36,053 nucleotides of DNA from an uncultured Pelagibacteraceae bacterium (GTDB lineage: Bacteria > Pseudomonadota > Alphaproteobacteria > Pelagibacterales > Pelagibacteraceae), in contig CABZCD010000006.1 in the NCBI GenBank assembly GCA_902524105.1, positions 1 through 36,053 of the forward strand, given 5' to 3'. The position numbers and the translations under genes are program-made. Positions 20,962 to 29,927 of this stretch are shown here, piece after piece. Position 1 is the first letter of the stretch. Each line of letters opens with the position of its first letter. The notes under the pieces are model-generated. The model had not been told where the DNA came from and searched no databases. It saw nothing but the letters and a program-made list of their open reading frames with translations.

Positions 20962-21645
20962 TTAAATAATAGATAAAAATCTTTTTGAAAAATTATCTAA
21001 GCGTGCAATATAATTTTTCGTATCATTATTAAATTTATTATAAGCAATAACCGCGGGTATTGCAGCTAAAAGACCAAGGGCTGTAGCAAATAAAGCTTCA
21101 GCAATACCAGGGGCAACAATCGCTAAACTCGTATTTCTAGAAATAGCTATAGATTGAAAAGAGTTCATTATTCCCCAAACAGTTCCGAACAATCCTATGA
21201 AAGGAGCGGTAGCACCTATTGTAGCTAAAAAAGTAAAATTTTTTTCAATCATTTTAATTTGATTATCAGTATTTATTTCTAAAACTCTTTCTACTCTAGC
21301 AACTTGAACTGCGGATGATTTTGAACGAGTTTTTCTTAATTCATTCATTGCAGACCTAAAAATCAAAATTGCTGGATCATTTGATTTGACGGGTAAATTA
21401 TTATCAAAACTTTCAGCAGATTTGGCTTTCCAAAATTTGTTCTCGAAGTCTAAAATTGAGCTATTTATTTTTTTAAATAATCTATATTTGTCAAAAATTA
21501 GGGCCCAAGAGTAAACAGATGCTGCAATTAAGATTATTATAACAGATTTTACCACGAAGTCGGCTCTTAGGAATAAGCTTAAAAGGGAAAAGTCCGCGCT
21601 TCCTCCTAAACCAACAACTTGAGATGCAATTTCTTGTTCCATCAT
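20962..21645 (-). CDS. tolQ: Tol-Pal system protein TolQ (MotA/ExbB family)
   Basis: This 227-aa inner-membrane proton channel powers TolA with TolR. Helices lie at about 29-48, 134-158 and 168-190. The diagnostic IGATAPFIGLFGTVWGIMNSF stretch is at about 143-163 (cited here by position and key residues G-T-A-P, G-L-F-G-T-V-W-G), and APGIAEALFATALGL follows. It is the first tol gene. ybgC, ruvA and ruvB, which usually precede it in alphaproteobacteria, are absent; a ruvC-like gene lies 55 bp upstream. Confidence 0.95.
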   Translation of the reverse strand: MMEQEIASQVVGLGGSADFSLLSLFLRADFVVKSVIIILIAASVYSWALIFDKYRLFKKINSSILDFENKFWKAKSAESFDNNLPVKSNDPAILIFRSAMNELRKTRSKSSAVQVARVERVLEINTDNQIKMIEKNFTFLATIGATAPFIGLFGTVWGIMNSFQSIAISRNTSLAIVAPGIAEALFATALGLLAAIPAVIAYNKFNNDTKNYIARLDNFSKRFLSII

Positions 21646-21700
21646 AATTCAATACTTTTAGATTGTGTCATGAATTTGTCTTATAAATTGAAACTTAGCC

Positions 21701-22195
21701 TTATTTTAAGTCGTCTTTAAAGCCAGTTTCGCTAAAAAATCTTGCAATTAAAATAGCATCTGACTTATTAACGTCTTTTTTTTTTGACAATTGATCGGCA
21801 AAAGAAGGGTACATTTCAATTACTTTAGTGCGACTGGCATCTTTAGATGAATTTATTAATTCAAAATGCTTTTTCCATTTGGATGGCCTTACAAAAAAAA
21901 TCGGCAATTTAAGAGTTGCACTAATGCCTTTAATTGCTCCAAAAGTTTGACCAAAATTAAACATACTTGTCACTCCTTGGCCCGGCATAGCATTTACTTG
22001 CTCTACAACTACTATGGTTTTGTTTATGTCTAATATATTTCTTGAAATATATTGGGATAAATTTGCACTATTAAGCTGTTTTTTGTTTTTTTTTCCATCA
22101 GACATTGTAGGAAGATCTATTACATCAATAATTTTTTTTTCATCTAAAATAGCTATAGCTCCTGCTAATCCAGGATCAATTCCAAATATTCTCAT
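21701..22195 (-). CDS. ruvC: RuvC-like Holliday junction resolvase (phage-type)
   Basis: This RNase H-fold nuclease has GIDPGLAGAIA at 5-15 with catalytic D7, VVVEQV with E65, and the C-terminal KKKDVNKSDAILIA where D146, perhaps with D141, completes the metal site. The family is expected to cut four-way DNA junctions. The wording EQVNAMPGQGVTSMFNFG and the missing GYGVI after the first motif resemble the RuvC-like resolvases of phages and some marine bacteria more than classical RuvC. It stands in the usual ruvC place between yebC and tol genes, but ruvA and ruvB do not follow. Confidence 0.82.
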   Translation of the reverse strand: MRIFGIDPGLAGAIAILDEKKIIDVIDLPTMSDGKKNKKQLNSANLSQYISRNILDINKTIVVVEQVNAMPGQGVTSMFNFGQTFGAIKGISATLKLPIFFVRPSKWKKHFELINSSKDASRTKVIEMYPSFADQLSKKKDVNKSDAILIARFFSETGFKDDLK

Positions 22196-22210
22196 ATTTT
22201 TTCTTTTTTT

Positions 22211-22927
22211 TTAAAATTCACAGTTAATAAATATGTTTTGAATATCATCAATTTCATCTAAACTTTCTAACATTATGATAACTTTTTCTTTTTGCTCTTT
22301 CGATAGTTTTAAAATATCACGAGCTCTCCACTCTATACCAGAGTAGATTAAATTACTTATTTTTTTTTCTATACTGTTTTTTACTTTATAAAATTCTTTC
22401 ATTTCACAAATAATTTCGTGATGATTATTTGAACTTTCGCATTCATTTGCTCCAGAATTAATAGCAAGCTCAAGAGCTACATCGTTATTTAAATCTTTGT
22501 TATCAAATCTAATTACGCCACAATTAAAAAAAAGATGAGAAGTTGATCCATTTTCTCCTAACCTTCCGCCATTTTTTTGTAAAATTGTTCTTATTGTTGA
22601 TGCAGTTCTATTTTTATTGTCAGTTAAAGTTTCAATTATCAAAGCAGTGTTAAAAGCTCCAAAACCCTCATATCTTAAATTTTCATAATTCTCACCTGAA
22701 TTTGCCTCGGACTTACTTATGGCTCGATTAATGTTCTCTTTTGGCATATTTGATTGTTTTGCTGCCTGAATTGCTGATCTTAATCTTGGATTAATATCGG
22801 GATCTTTATCTCCAAGTTTGGCAGCTACAGTAATTTCTCTTGATAATTTGGAGAATAATTTAGATCTTTGTTTATCTTGTCTTCCTTTTTTATGCTTTAT
22901 TCCTGCCCAATGCGAATGTCCAGCCAT
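22211..22927 (-). CDS. yebC: YebC/TACO1-family regulator
   Basis: The protein (238 aa) begins with MAGHSHWAGIKHKKGRQD, the hallmark of the YebC/PmpR family, with ARK-like and NMPKENINRAI motifs following. The family includes DNA-binding regulators and, from recent work, ribosome-associated factors that help at proline stretches, so its exact role here cannot be chosen. The three-domain length is normal. It sits between ymdB-like and ruvC, as in many proteobacteria. Confidence 0.94.
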   Translation of the reverse strand: MAGHSHWAGIKHKKGRQDKQRSKLFSKLSREITVAAKLGDKDPDINPRLRSAIQAAKQSNMPKENINRAISKSEANSGENYENLRYEGFGAFNTALIIETLTDNKNRTASTIRTILQKNGGRLGENGSTSHLFFNCGVIRFDNKDLNNDVALELAINSGANECESSNNHHEIICEMKEFYKVKNSIEKKISNLIYSGIEWRARDILKLSKEQKEKVIIMLESLDEIDDIQNIFINCEF

Positions 22928-22928
22928 T

Positions 22929-23735
22929 TCAATTTTTTTGTTTTAAATTTCCACCAATAATTATTTGATCAATCGTATTAGCTAAACCTGTCTCATCATC
23001 TGCATCAACGATAACACCGCTTATAGATCCCTGGCCAGTTGCAGGGAAATGGCTTTCAGCTAAAGGATCTTTTTTAAATTTTTTAATAGAATTTTCTTTA
23101 TTCATTCCAATAACAGAATCATAATCGCCACACATTCCTAAATCAGTTTGATAAGCAGTTCCATTTTTTAAAATTTTTGTATCCGATGTTGGAACATGAG
23201 TATGAGTACCAACGACGGTTGTAACTGTGCCATCTAAATAATGACCTAAAGCCATTTTTTCACTTGTTATTTCTCCGTGTATATCAATAATTATAAAATC
23301 AGCGTCCCTCTTCAATTTTATTTTCTTCATGATTTTTTCAGTAAATGAAAATAAATCTTGACTTTTTTTCATAAAAACATTGCCTATCAAATTTATAACA
23401 GCAATTTTTTTATTTTTGATTTTATAAATTCCGTAACCGTTACCAGGTTGACCTTCAAGTAAATTTGCTGGTCGAATTAATTTTTTCTCTTTATCAATTA
23501 TTTCTAAAATTTCTTTTTGATCCCAAATATGATTTCCAGATGTTATAACGTCAACACCAGCATCAATTAAATCTTTAAAATTATCTTTTGTAATTCCTTT
23601 ACCGTTTTCTGCTGCGTTTTCACCGTTTGCAATTATAAAGTCAATTTTTTTTTCTTTTGTAATTTCTTTTAGTTTTAATTTAATGATACTCATACCCGAG
23701 GGGCCACAGATATCTCCTAATAATAATATTTTCAC
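22929..23735 (-). CDS. YmdB-family metallophosphoesterase (TIGR00282)
   Basis: This 268-aa calcineurin-like phosphoesterase shows the metal-ligand motifs GDICG near residue 7, NGENAAENGKG at about 37-47, SGNHIWD at about 66-72, DIHGE and THTHVPT. The last two with the TDLGMCG loop are diagnostic for the TIGR00282/YmdB group. In Bacillus YmdB hydrolyses 2',3'-cyclic nucleotides; the substrate in this organism is unknown. It is sandwiched between the cyclo-ligase gene (one-base overlap) and yebC. Confidence 0.88.
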   Translation of the reverse strand: MKILLLGDICGPSGMSIIKLKLKEITKEKKIDFIIANGENAAENGKGITKDNFKDLIDAGVDVITSGNHIWDQKEILEIIDKEKKLIRPANLLEGQPGNGYGIYKIKNKKIAVINLIGNVFMKKSQDLFSFTEKIMKKIKLKRDADFIIIDIHGEITSEKMALGHYLDGTVTTVVGTHTHVPTSDTKILKNGTAYQTDLGMCGDYDSVIGMNKENSIKKFKKDPLAESHFPATGQGSISGVIVDADDETGLANTIDQIIIGGNLKQKN

Positions 23736-24292
23736 TATAAAAATCCTTTCTCTGTAAAAATACTATTAAGTTTAAAATCAAATTTAGATGTTGGAAGTTT
23801 TTTATATCTTTGAAATGAAAATGCTACTCCAATAGCCTCTACTTTTTTGTTTAATTTTATCAGTTTATAAAGATATCGATCATAAAAACCTTTTCCATAA
23901 CCAAGTCTATTCTTTTTTTTATCAAAAGCTAATAAAGGAACTAGGACTATGTCAGGTAAATAATTTTTTTTTGTTTTTAGAGGTTCAGGAATGCCATATT
24001 TGTTAGCTTCTAGTAGGTCTCTCTCTTTCCATTTTATAAATTTAAGAAGATTGTCATCCTCAATTTTCGGTAAAAGTAATGTAATTTTTGATTTCTGTAA
24101 ATTATTTATAACCTTAAGAATATCGATTTCAAAATTTGATGGGTAATATAATGCTATAAAGAGTTTCCTATTTATTTTATATTTACTTCTTATGTGCTTA
24201 ATGAGATCTTTAAATTGGTTGTTTGAAATCTGAAAATAGTTTTTTTTTCTTAAATTTAGAAATTTTTTTCTTAATTGTTCTTTAGTATTCAT
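23735..24292 (-). CDS. 5-formyltetrahydrofolate cyclo-ligase
   Basis: This 185-aa enzyme converts 5-formyl-THF to 5,10-methenyl-THF with ATP. Family marks are KEQLRKKFLNLRK at the N-terminus, YYPSNFEIDI, VPLLAFDKKKNRLGYGKGFYD (key residues D, R-L-G-Y-G-G-F-Y-D) and the closing region. Adjacent zapA on one side is the usual proteobacterial arrangement; commonly the 6S RNA gene lies between them, but here the two reading frames overlap by four bases, leaving no room. Confidence 0.92.
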   Translation of the reverse strand: MNTKEQLRKKFLNLRKKNYFQISNNQFKDLIKHIRSKYKINRKLFIALYYPSNFEIDILKVINNLQKSKITLLLPKIEDDNLLKFIKWKERDLLEANKYGIPEPLKTKKNYLPDIVLVPLLAFDKKKNRLGYGKGFYDRYLYKLIKLNKKVEAIGVAFSFQRYKKLPTSKFDFKLNSIFTEKGFL

Positions 24293-24738
24293 TGCTGAGT
24301 ATTGGAGGAAGTTTCAGCATTTTTAATTATTTTTTCTAAGGATTCGGTTGTTTTATCCAACATATTTTCATACATTATGTTTGCTTCTTCTATATCCTTT
24401 TTAATATTATCTATCTCATTATTTAAATTATTGATCTCACCTTCTTTTACATCTTTATAATTTATGGCTAATGATTTTAGTTCTTTAAATTTTTTAGACA
24501 AATCATCTAATTTATTTTTTTGCTCGCTTATTCTTCTTCTTAAATCAAAATGTTCATCTATTAATTTTATCGCGGTTATCAGTAAAAGTTTATTTTCACC
24601 AATATTTCCTAACTTCTTTTTTAATTCTAAATATTTTTTATCTAAGAAGGAAGTTAATTTTTTTAAAGACTCCTCTTGCCCATCATCACAAGAAAGGAGA
24701 TAATCTTTGCCATTAAATTTAATATTCACATTTGCCAT
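24289..24738 (-). CDS. zapA: Cell division protein ZapA
   Basis: ZapA (149 aa) bundles FtsZ filaments at the division ring. The N-terminal domain holds the family features VNIKFNGKDYLLSCDDGQEE (about 3-22) and LLLITAIKLIDEHFDLRRRI, followed by a coiled coil from about 75 to 140. It overlaps the upstream coiled-coil gene by 13 nt and the cyclo-ligase gene by four. The long C-terminal coil is longer than in E. coli ZapA (109 aa). Confidence 0.88.
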   Translation of the reverse strand: MANVNIKFNGKDYLLSCDDGQEESLKKLTSFLDKKYLELKKKLGNIGENKLLLITAIKLIDEHFDLRRRISEQKNKLDDLSKKFKELKSLAINYKDVKEGEINNLNNEIDNIKKDIEEANIMYENMLDKTTESLEKIIKNAETSSNTQQ

Positions 24739-25046
24739 TTTTCAATTTCCTCAACTAAACTTTGGGTTTCTTGATTTAAATCATTAATATCTTGGTTAAA
24801 TTTTTTCTCAAGTTCTTTTTTGGATTTTAATTCTTTCTCTAATTTGTTTACTCTCTCAGTTAAATATTTATGCTCTCTAATAATTTCTTGATTTTTCTTT
24901 TCAAGTTCCTTTTTTTCAGTCTTAAGTAAATCTCTTTCTCTTTGAACTGATTTTTCAAAGCTATGCTGTGAATAACTTATATTTAATTTTCCTAATTTTT
25001 TAATTACTTGATTTAAATTATTTTCCTTTTTTTCAAAGTTTTTCAT
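24726..25046 (-). CDS. DUF4164-like coiled-coil protein upstream of zapA
   Basis: This 106-aa protein is almost wholly coiled coil (about 30-105), Lys/Glu/Leu-rich, with no catalytic motif. Its place directly before zapA and divergent from tkt is the site of the DUF4164 gene in alphaproteobacteria; sequence alone, being low complexity, would not prove that. A division-ring accessory role beside ZapA is inference. It starts 59 bp from the tkt start. Confidence 0.65.
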   Translation of the reverse strand: MKNFEKKENNLNQVIKKLGKLNISYSQHSFEKSVQRERDLLKTEKKELEKKNQEIIREHKYLTERVNKLEKELKSKKELEKKFNQDINDLNQETQSLVEEIEKWQM

Positions 25047-25056
25047 TTTGTTAATG

Positions 25057-25097
25057 TATCATATTATTGATATACCTACTCTAAGTCTATATAGGTA
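25057..25097. promoter_or_regulatory. Divergent spacer with two small dyads (DUF4164/zapA and tkt)
   Basis: The 59-bp spacer contains TATCA/TGATA (25057-25061 and 25068-25072, six-base gap) and TACCTA/TAGGTA (25073-25078 and 25092-25097, thirteen-base gap). Both divergent promoters must be here or within the genes. The dyads could be operators, but short inverted repeats are frequent in such A+T-rich DNA. Confidence 0.25.
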
Positions 25098-25105
25098 AAT
25101 TAATA

Positions 25106-27088
25106 GTGAAAATAAAAGTTAATCAATTAGCAAACGCAATTAGATTTTTATCTATTGATGCAGTTCAAAAAGCCAATTCAGGGCATCCTGGTATGCCTAT
25201 GGGTATGGCTGATGTTGCCACAGTATTATTTAAATACCACCTGAGGTTTAACCCAAAAAATCCTTCTTGGATAAATAGGGATAGGTTTGTTTTATCTGCA
25301 GGTCATGGATCTATGTTGTTATACTCTTTGCTCTACCTAACCGGATACGAAAAAATAAAATTAGATGATATTAAAAATTTTAGACAATTAAACTCAATTT
25401 GTGCTGGGCATCCTGAGTATATTTATAATTCAGGAATTGAAACTACAACTGGTCCACTTGGACAAGGATTGGGTAATTCAGTTGGTATAGCGATAGCAGC
25501 TGAGATTTATAGGAAAAAATTTGGTCCGAAAATTATTGACCATAAGACTTATGTTATTGCTAGTGATGGTGATTTAATGGAAGGAATAAGTCACGAAGCA
25601 ATGAGTTTAGCTGGTCATTTAAAATTAAAAAATTTGATAGTTTTTTTCGATAATAATAAAATTTCAATTGATGGTCCTACTTCCTTAAGTGTGTCTGACG
25701 ACTATAAGAAAAGGTTCATATCTTACGGGTGGAATTTTATTGAAATAAACGGTCATAATGAAAAACAAATTAATAATGCAATTAAAAAATCGTGTAAGTC
25801 AAATAAACCGACATTAATTTCTTGTAAAACCATAATCGGATTTGGTTCGCCTAATAAATCAGGAAAATCTATTTCTCATGGAGCGCCTTTGGGCGAGGAA
25901 GAAATAAAATTGGTAAGAAAAAAATTAAAATGGTCTTCTCCTCCATTTGAAATACCAGATGAAATTTTAAGAGATTGGAGAGAGATAGGTGCTAAAGGAG
26001 AAATACTTGAAAAAGATTGGTTAAATGAACTCAATAAATCAAAGCCAGAGATAAAAGAAAAGTTTAATAACCTAAATAATAGAATTTTTAAAAATGAATT
26101 AAATAATTTGATAGCTTCTGAGAAAGAAAAATATTATCAAGAAAAACCTTTTATGGCTACAAGACAATGTTCCATGAAAGCTATAGAAGCTATAAATAAT
26201 TTAATACCAAATTTAATAGGTGGATCGGCTGACTTAAGTGGTTCGAATAATACAAAAACTTCTAATTCAATAATTTTGAATTCAAAAAATTATGGAGGTA
26301 ATTATATCCATTTCGGTGTAAGGGAGCACGGAATGGCAGCGGCTATGAATGGAATTGCTTTATACCACAACCTTATTCCCTATGGTGGTACATTTTTAAT
26401 TTTTTCTGATTATTGTAAACCCGCTATAAGACTTTCAGCATTAATGGGCATACGTGTTATCTATATTTTTTCTCATGATTCAATTGGATTAGGAGAAGAT
26501 GGTCCAACACATCAACCTATTGAACATTTAGCAAGTTTAAGAGCTATACCAAATTTAAATGTTTTTAGACCCGCTGATATGAATGAAACATTAGAATGTT
26601 GGGAGGCATCTTTAAATAACGAAAAAGGACCCAGTGCTATTATACTCTCAAGACAAAAATTGAATTATATTAGTAAGATACCCGATAAAAAAAATAAAAG
26701 CCTCATGGGTGCTTATGAATTAAATATTTCTTCTCATGATAATAAGGTTACAATAATAGCCTCTGGATCAGAAGTTAGTTTAGCTCTTTCAACTCAAGAA
26801 CTTTTAAAAGAACTGGGTGTTAACTCTAAAGTTGTATCAATGCCATGCCAAGAACTATTTGATCAGCAAAGTGACGAATATAAAAACAAAATTTTGGAAA
26901 AAGACAGTCTTATTGTTTCTTTAGAAGCTGGATCTTTAAGCTGTTGGTACAAATATTTGAAGAAAGATGACATTGCATTAGGGATAGAAAGATTTGGTAA
27001 AAGCGCACCTTACAAGGATATCTATGAAGATATGAATTTAACCTCAAATAAAATCGCAACAATAATTCAAAAAAAATTAAGAGAATAA
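25106..27088 (+). CDS. tkt: Transketolase
   Basis: This thiamine-diphosphate enzyme (660 aa) transfers two-carbon units in the non-oxidative pentose phosphate pathway. The N-terminal NSGHPGMPMG motif (about 24-33), TTTGPLGQG and SDGDLMEG (153-160) hold the cofactor. The pyrimidine domain follows with GVREHGMAAAMNGIALY and DSIGLGEDGPTHQP. The GTG at 25106 is the only start that keeps the conserved N-terminus. It opens a plus-strand operon; pgk starts 14 nt after its stop, so gap, usual at this place in alphaproteobacteria, is absent. Confidence 0.97.
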   Translation: MKIKVNQLANAIRFLSIDAVQKANSGHPGMPMGMADVATVLFKYHLRFNPKNPSWINRDRFVLSAGHGSMLLYSLLYLTGYEKIKLDDIKNFRQLNSICAGHPEYIYNSGIETTTGPLGQGLGNSVGIAIAAEIYRKKFGPKIIDHKTYVIASDGDLMEGISHEAMSLAGHLKLKNLIVFFDNNKISIDGPTSLSVSDDYKKRFISYGWNFIEINGHNEKQINNAIKKSCKSNKPTLISCKTIIGFGSPNKSGKSISHGAPLGEEEIKLVRKKLKWSSPPFEIPDEILRDWREIGAKGEILEKDWLNELNKSKPEIKEKFNNLNNRIFKNELNNLIASEKEKYYQEKPFMATRQCSMKAIEAINNLIPNLIGGSADLSGSNNTKTSNSIILNSKNYGGNYIHFGVREHGMAAAMNGIALYHNLIPYGGTFLIFSDYCKPAIRLSALMGIRVIYIFSHDSIGLGEDGPTHQPIEHLASLRAIPNLNVFRPADMNETLECWEASLNNEKGPSAIILSRQKLNYISKIPDKKNKSLMGAYELNISSHDNKVTIIASGSEVSLALSTQELLKELGVNSKVVSMPCQELFDQQSDEYKNKILEKDSLIVSLEAGSLSCWYKYLKKDDIALGIERFGKSAPYKDIYEDMNLTSNKIATIIQKKLRE

Positions 27089-27102
27089 TTTATTCAACTT
27101 CT

Positions 27103-28293
27103 ATGGAAAAAATTAAAAGTTTTAGTGACAGTATAAATATTGAAAATAAAAGAGTTATACTCCGATCAGACTTTAATGTTCCAATTATAAATAAACTTAT
27201 TCAAGATAATACAAGAATAAATCTAAGTATACCTTTCATTGAAAATTTATTAAAAAGAAGAGCAAAATTATTATTAATTTCTCATTTAGGGAGACCCAAA
27301 AATGAAAAAGACTTAACTTTATCTTTAAAACCCGTCTTCAACTATTTAAAAGAAAAACTGAATAGCAAGATGTATTTTCACTCTGAAAAAATTACAGACA
27401 AAACAAAAGAAAAAATATCGTTTTTAAATACGGGTGAGATAATTTTTTTTGAAAATATTAGACTCAACAAAGGTGAAATAAAAAATGATGATAATTTCGC
27501 CAAAATTCTTTCTTCAATAGGAGAAATATATATCAATGATGCATTTTCTTGCTCACACAGAAAACAAACGTCAATTCATAAAATAACGAAATATATAAAA
27601 AAATCTTACGCAGGACCTTCGTTGATGAGGGAAATACTTACAATTGATATGGCTTTAAATAACAAAAAAAAACCTACTACATGCATTATAGGTGGCTCAA
27701 AAATTTCAACCAAAATTGGAGTTATTACCTCTTTGGTAAAAAAGGTAGATAATTTAGTTTTAGTTGGAGCTATGGCGAATAACTTTATAAAATTTAAAGG
27801 GGATCAAGTTGGGAAATCCTTAATAGAGTCTGGATCAGAAAAAATTATTAAAGAAATATATAAAAACGCAAAAATTTGTAATTGTAAAATTATAATTCCC
27901 GAAGACTTTGCAGTTTCAGAGACTGCAGACGGGAGTGCAAATTTAAGAGATCTGAGTAATTTAAAAGAAAATGAGATAATTTTAGATATTGGCCCTCAAA
28001 CTATAGAGAAAATTAGCCAGATTATTGATAGTTCAAAAACTGTTCTATGGAATGGTCCAGCAGGGTATTTTGAAAATAAGAACTTCTCTAAAGGAACAAT
28101 TTCGATCGCAAAAAAAATTTCTTATAATACAAATAAGAAATCTTTGATCTCAATTATAGGTGGTGGAGATACAATTTCTGCTATTAAAAGTGATGTATCA
28201 GATCTTAGTTTTACTCACTTATCAACAGCAGGGGGAGCATTTTTGGAATATATTGAGGGAAAAAACTTGCCTGGAATAGAAGTTTTAAAATAA
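27103..28293 (+). CDS. pgk: Phosphoglycerate kinase
   Basis: Pgk (396 aa) exchanges phosphate between 1,3-bisphosphoglycerate and ADP. Motifs include RSDFNVP at about 21-27, SHLGRP, the hinge region and nucleotide site GGSKISTKIGV, and LWNGPAGYFE with GGGDT near the C-terminus. Length is standard. In SAR11 cells, which often lack parts of classical glycolysis, the gene is probably used mainly for gluconeogenesis; that is knowledge of the clade, not visible here. It lies between tkt and a class I aldolase gene. Confidence 0.96.
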   Translation: MEKIKSFSDSINIENKRVILRSDFNVPIINKLIQDNTRINLSIPFIENLLKRRAKLLLISHLGRPKNEKDLTLSLKPVFNYLKEKLNSKMYFHSEKITDKTKEKISFLNTGEIIFFENIRLNKGEIKNDDNFAKILSSIGEIYINDAFSCSHRKQTSIHKITKYIKKSYAGPSLMREILTIDMALNNKKKPTTCIIGGSKISTKIGVITSLVKKVDNLVLVGAMANNFIKFKGDQVGKSLIESGSEKIIKEIYKNAKICNCKIIIPEDFAVSETADGSANLRDLSNLKENEIILDIGPQTIEKISQIIDSSKTVLWNGPAGYFENKNFSKGTISIAKKISYNTNKKSLISIIGGGDTISAIKSDVSDLSFTHLSTAGGAFLEYIEGKNLPGIEVLK

Positions 28294-28302
28294 AAAACAA
28301 TT

Positions 28303-29319
28303 ATGGATATTGAAGAAATAGCAAAAAAAATGTGTGCCAAAGGCAAGGGAATTCTTGCTGCAGATGAAAGCACTGGCACTATAGAAAAAAGATTCAAAAG
28401 TATAAACGTAGAAAATTTAGAAAAAAATAGATTAATTTTCAGACAGACTTTATTTAATTCAAGCGGTATGAAAAATTATATTGGAGGAGTTATTCTTTTC
28501 GATGAAACAATTAAACAAAAAACAACTTTAGGTCCAACGATTCCAGAATTAATTTCAAAAAATGGTGCAATACCAGGTATAAAGGTGGATAAAGGAGCAA
28601 AGCCACTCGCTGGCTCAAGCGACGAGACTATAACGGAGGGTTTAGATGGTTTAAGAGAAAGATTAAAAGAATATTATAATTTAGGAGCAAGATTTACAAA
28701 ATGGAGAGCAGTATATAAAATAAGTGAAAAATATCCTTCAACGCAATCAATTAAGTCTAATGCGCATGCTTTAGCTAGATATGCAGCTTTAGTGCAGGAA
28801 GCTAAAATGGTTCCAATAATAGAACCAGAAGTTTTAATGGATGGATCACATGATATTCAAAAATGTTATCAAGTAACAACTAATGTTCTAAACGAGTGCT
28901 ATAATGAACTTAAAATTCATAAAATTGACTTAAAAGGAACCGTTCTAAAACCTAATATGATTATACCTGGGTCTGAATGTAAAAACAAATCGAGCTCAGA
29001 GGAAATAGCTAAAAAAACTTTAGATTGTCTTAAGAAAAACGTTCCAAGCGATGTACCTGGTATTGCTTTCTTATCTGGGGGACAATCAGAAATTGAAGCT
29101 AGTAAGAATTTAAATGAGATAAATAAAATTAACGATACAAATTTTTTAATTACTTTTTCTTATGGAAGAGGATTGCAGGCAAGTGCTTTAAAAGAGTTTG
29201 GTAAAAACCAAGAAAATATCGAAAACATTCAAAAAGCTTTTAATCATAGAGCTAAAATGAACGGTCTATCTTCAAAAGGAAAATGGTCTGAAAATTTAGA
29301 AAAAGAGTTTGCGGCTTAA
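28303..29319 (+). CDS. Fructose-bisphosphate aldolase, class I
   Basis: This 338-aa aldolase is of the Schiff-base (class I) type. GKGILAADESTGTIEKR (about 14-30), KWRAVYKI (133-140), IIEPEVLMDG (172-181) and VLKPNMIIPG with the Schiff-base lysine at about 216 are all recognisable, and LSGGQSE follows. It reversibly splits fructose 1,6-bisphosphate. The gene order tkt-pgk-fba-thiE-efp is an alphaproteobacterial trait. Confidence 0.95.
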   Translation: MDIEEIAKKMCAKGKGILAADESTGTIEKRFKSINVENLEKNRLIFRQTLFNSSGMKNYIGGVILFDETIKQKTTLGPTIPELISKNGAIPGIKVDKGAKPLAGSSDETITEGLDGLRERLKEYYNLGARFTKWRAVYKISEKYPSTQSIKSNAHALARYAALVQEAKMVPIIEPEVLMDGSHDIQKCYQVTTNVLNECYNELKIHKIDLKGTVLKPNMIIPGSECKNKSSSEEIAKKTLDCLKKNVPSDVPGIAFLSGGQSEIEASKNLNEINKINDTNFLITFSYGRGLQASALKEFGKNQENIENIQKAFNHRAKMNGLSSKGKWSENLEKEFAA

Positions 29320-29324
29320 TTACA

Positions 29325-29927
29325 TTGAAAAAAATAGTATATTTAATTTCTCCAAATGAAATTGGTAAAGATTTTTACAATAGTCTAGATAGAGTTCTAT
29401 CATTTGGAAACGTAAAATTTTTTCAATTAAGACTAAAGAAAAATAAACTGATTGATATTATAAAAATAGCAAAAAAAATAAGAAAAATTACTTACAAATA
29501 CAAAGTCAATTTTATAATTAATGATAATTATGAATTAGTTTCAAAAGTTCAAGCAGATGGTTGCCATATGGGACAACTTGATGGATCGTTAAAACTTGCA
29601 AAAAAGAAATTGAGAACAAAAATTTTAGGAGTTACTTGTCACAACTCAATTGCACTTGCCATTAAAGCAAATAAAAATAAAGCAAATTATTTGGCTTTCG
29701 GCTCCTTCTTTAAATCTAAACTCAAACCTAATGCAAAAAAAGCAAATTTAAGAATTTTGGACCAAGTTAAAAAAAAATTTAAACAGCCTATTGTAGTAAT
29801 TGGTGGAATTAATAATTTAAACTATAAAAAATTAATAAAATCAGGAGCTAAATATATTGCAATATCAAGTTATATTTGGGATAACCCGAAACTAAAACCT
29901 GAAATAGCTATAAGAAAGTTTAAATGA
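29325..29927 (+). CDS. thiE: Thiamine-phosphate synthase-like protein
   Basis: This 200-aa protein looks like ThiE, which joins HMP-PP and thiazole phosphate. It shows QLRLKK at about 34-39, FIINDN at 63-68, the DGxHxGQ loop as DGCHMGQ at about 78-84, and VIGGIN before the C-terminal helix. The sequence is divergent, and a TenI-like role cannot be excluded. The start is TTG at 29325, and the stop overlaps the efp start by four bases. Together with thiD it would let the cell finish thiamine from salvaged HMP. Confidence 0.82.
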   Translation: MKKIVYLISPNEIGKDFYNSLDRVLSFGNVKFFQLRLKKNKLIDIIKIAKKIRKITYKYKVNFIINDNYELVSKVQADGCHMGQLDGSLKLAKKKLRTKILGVTCHNSIALAIKANKNKANYLAFGSFFKSKLKPNAKKANLRILDQVKKKFKQPIVVIGGINNLNYKKLIKSGAKYIAISSYIWDNPKLKPEIAIRKFK

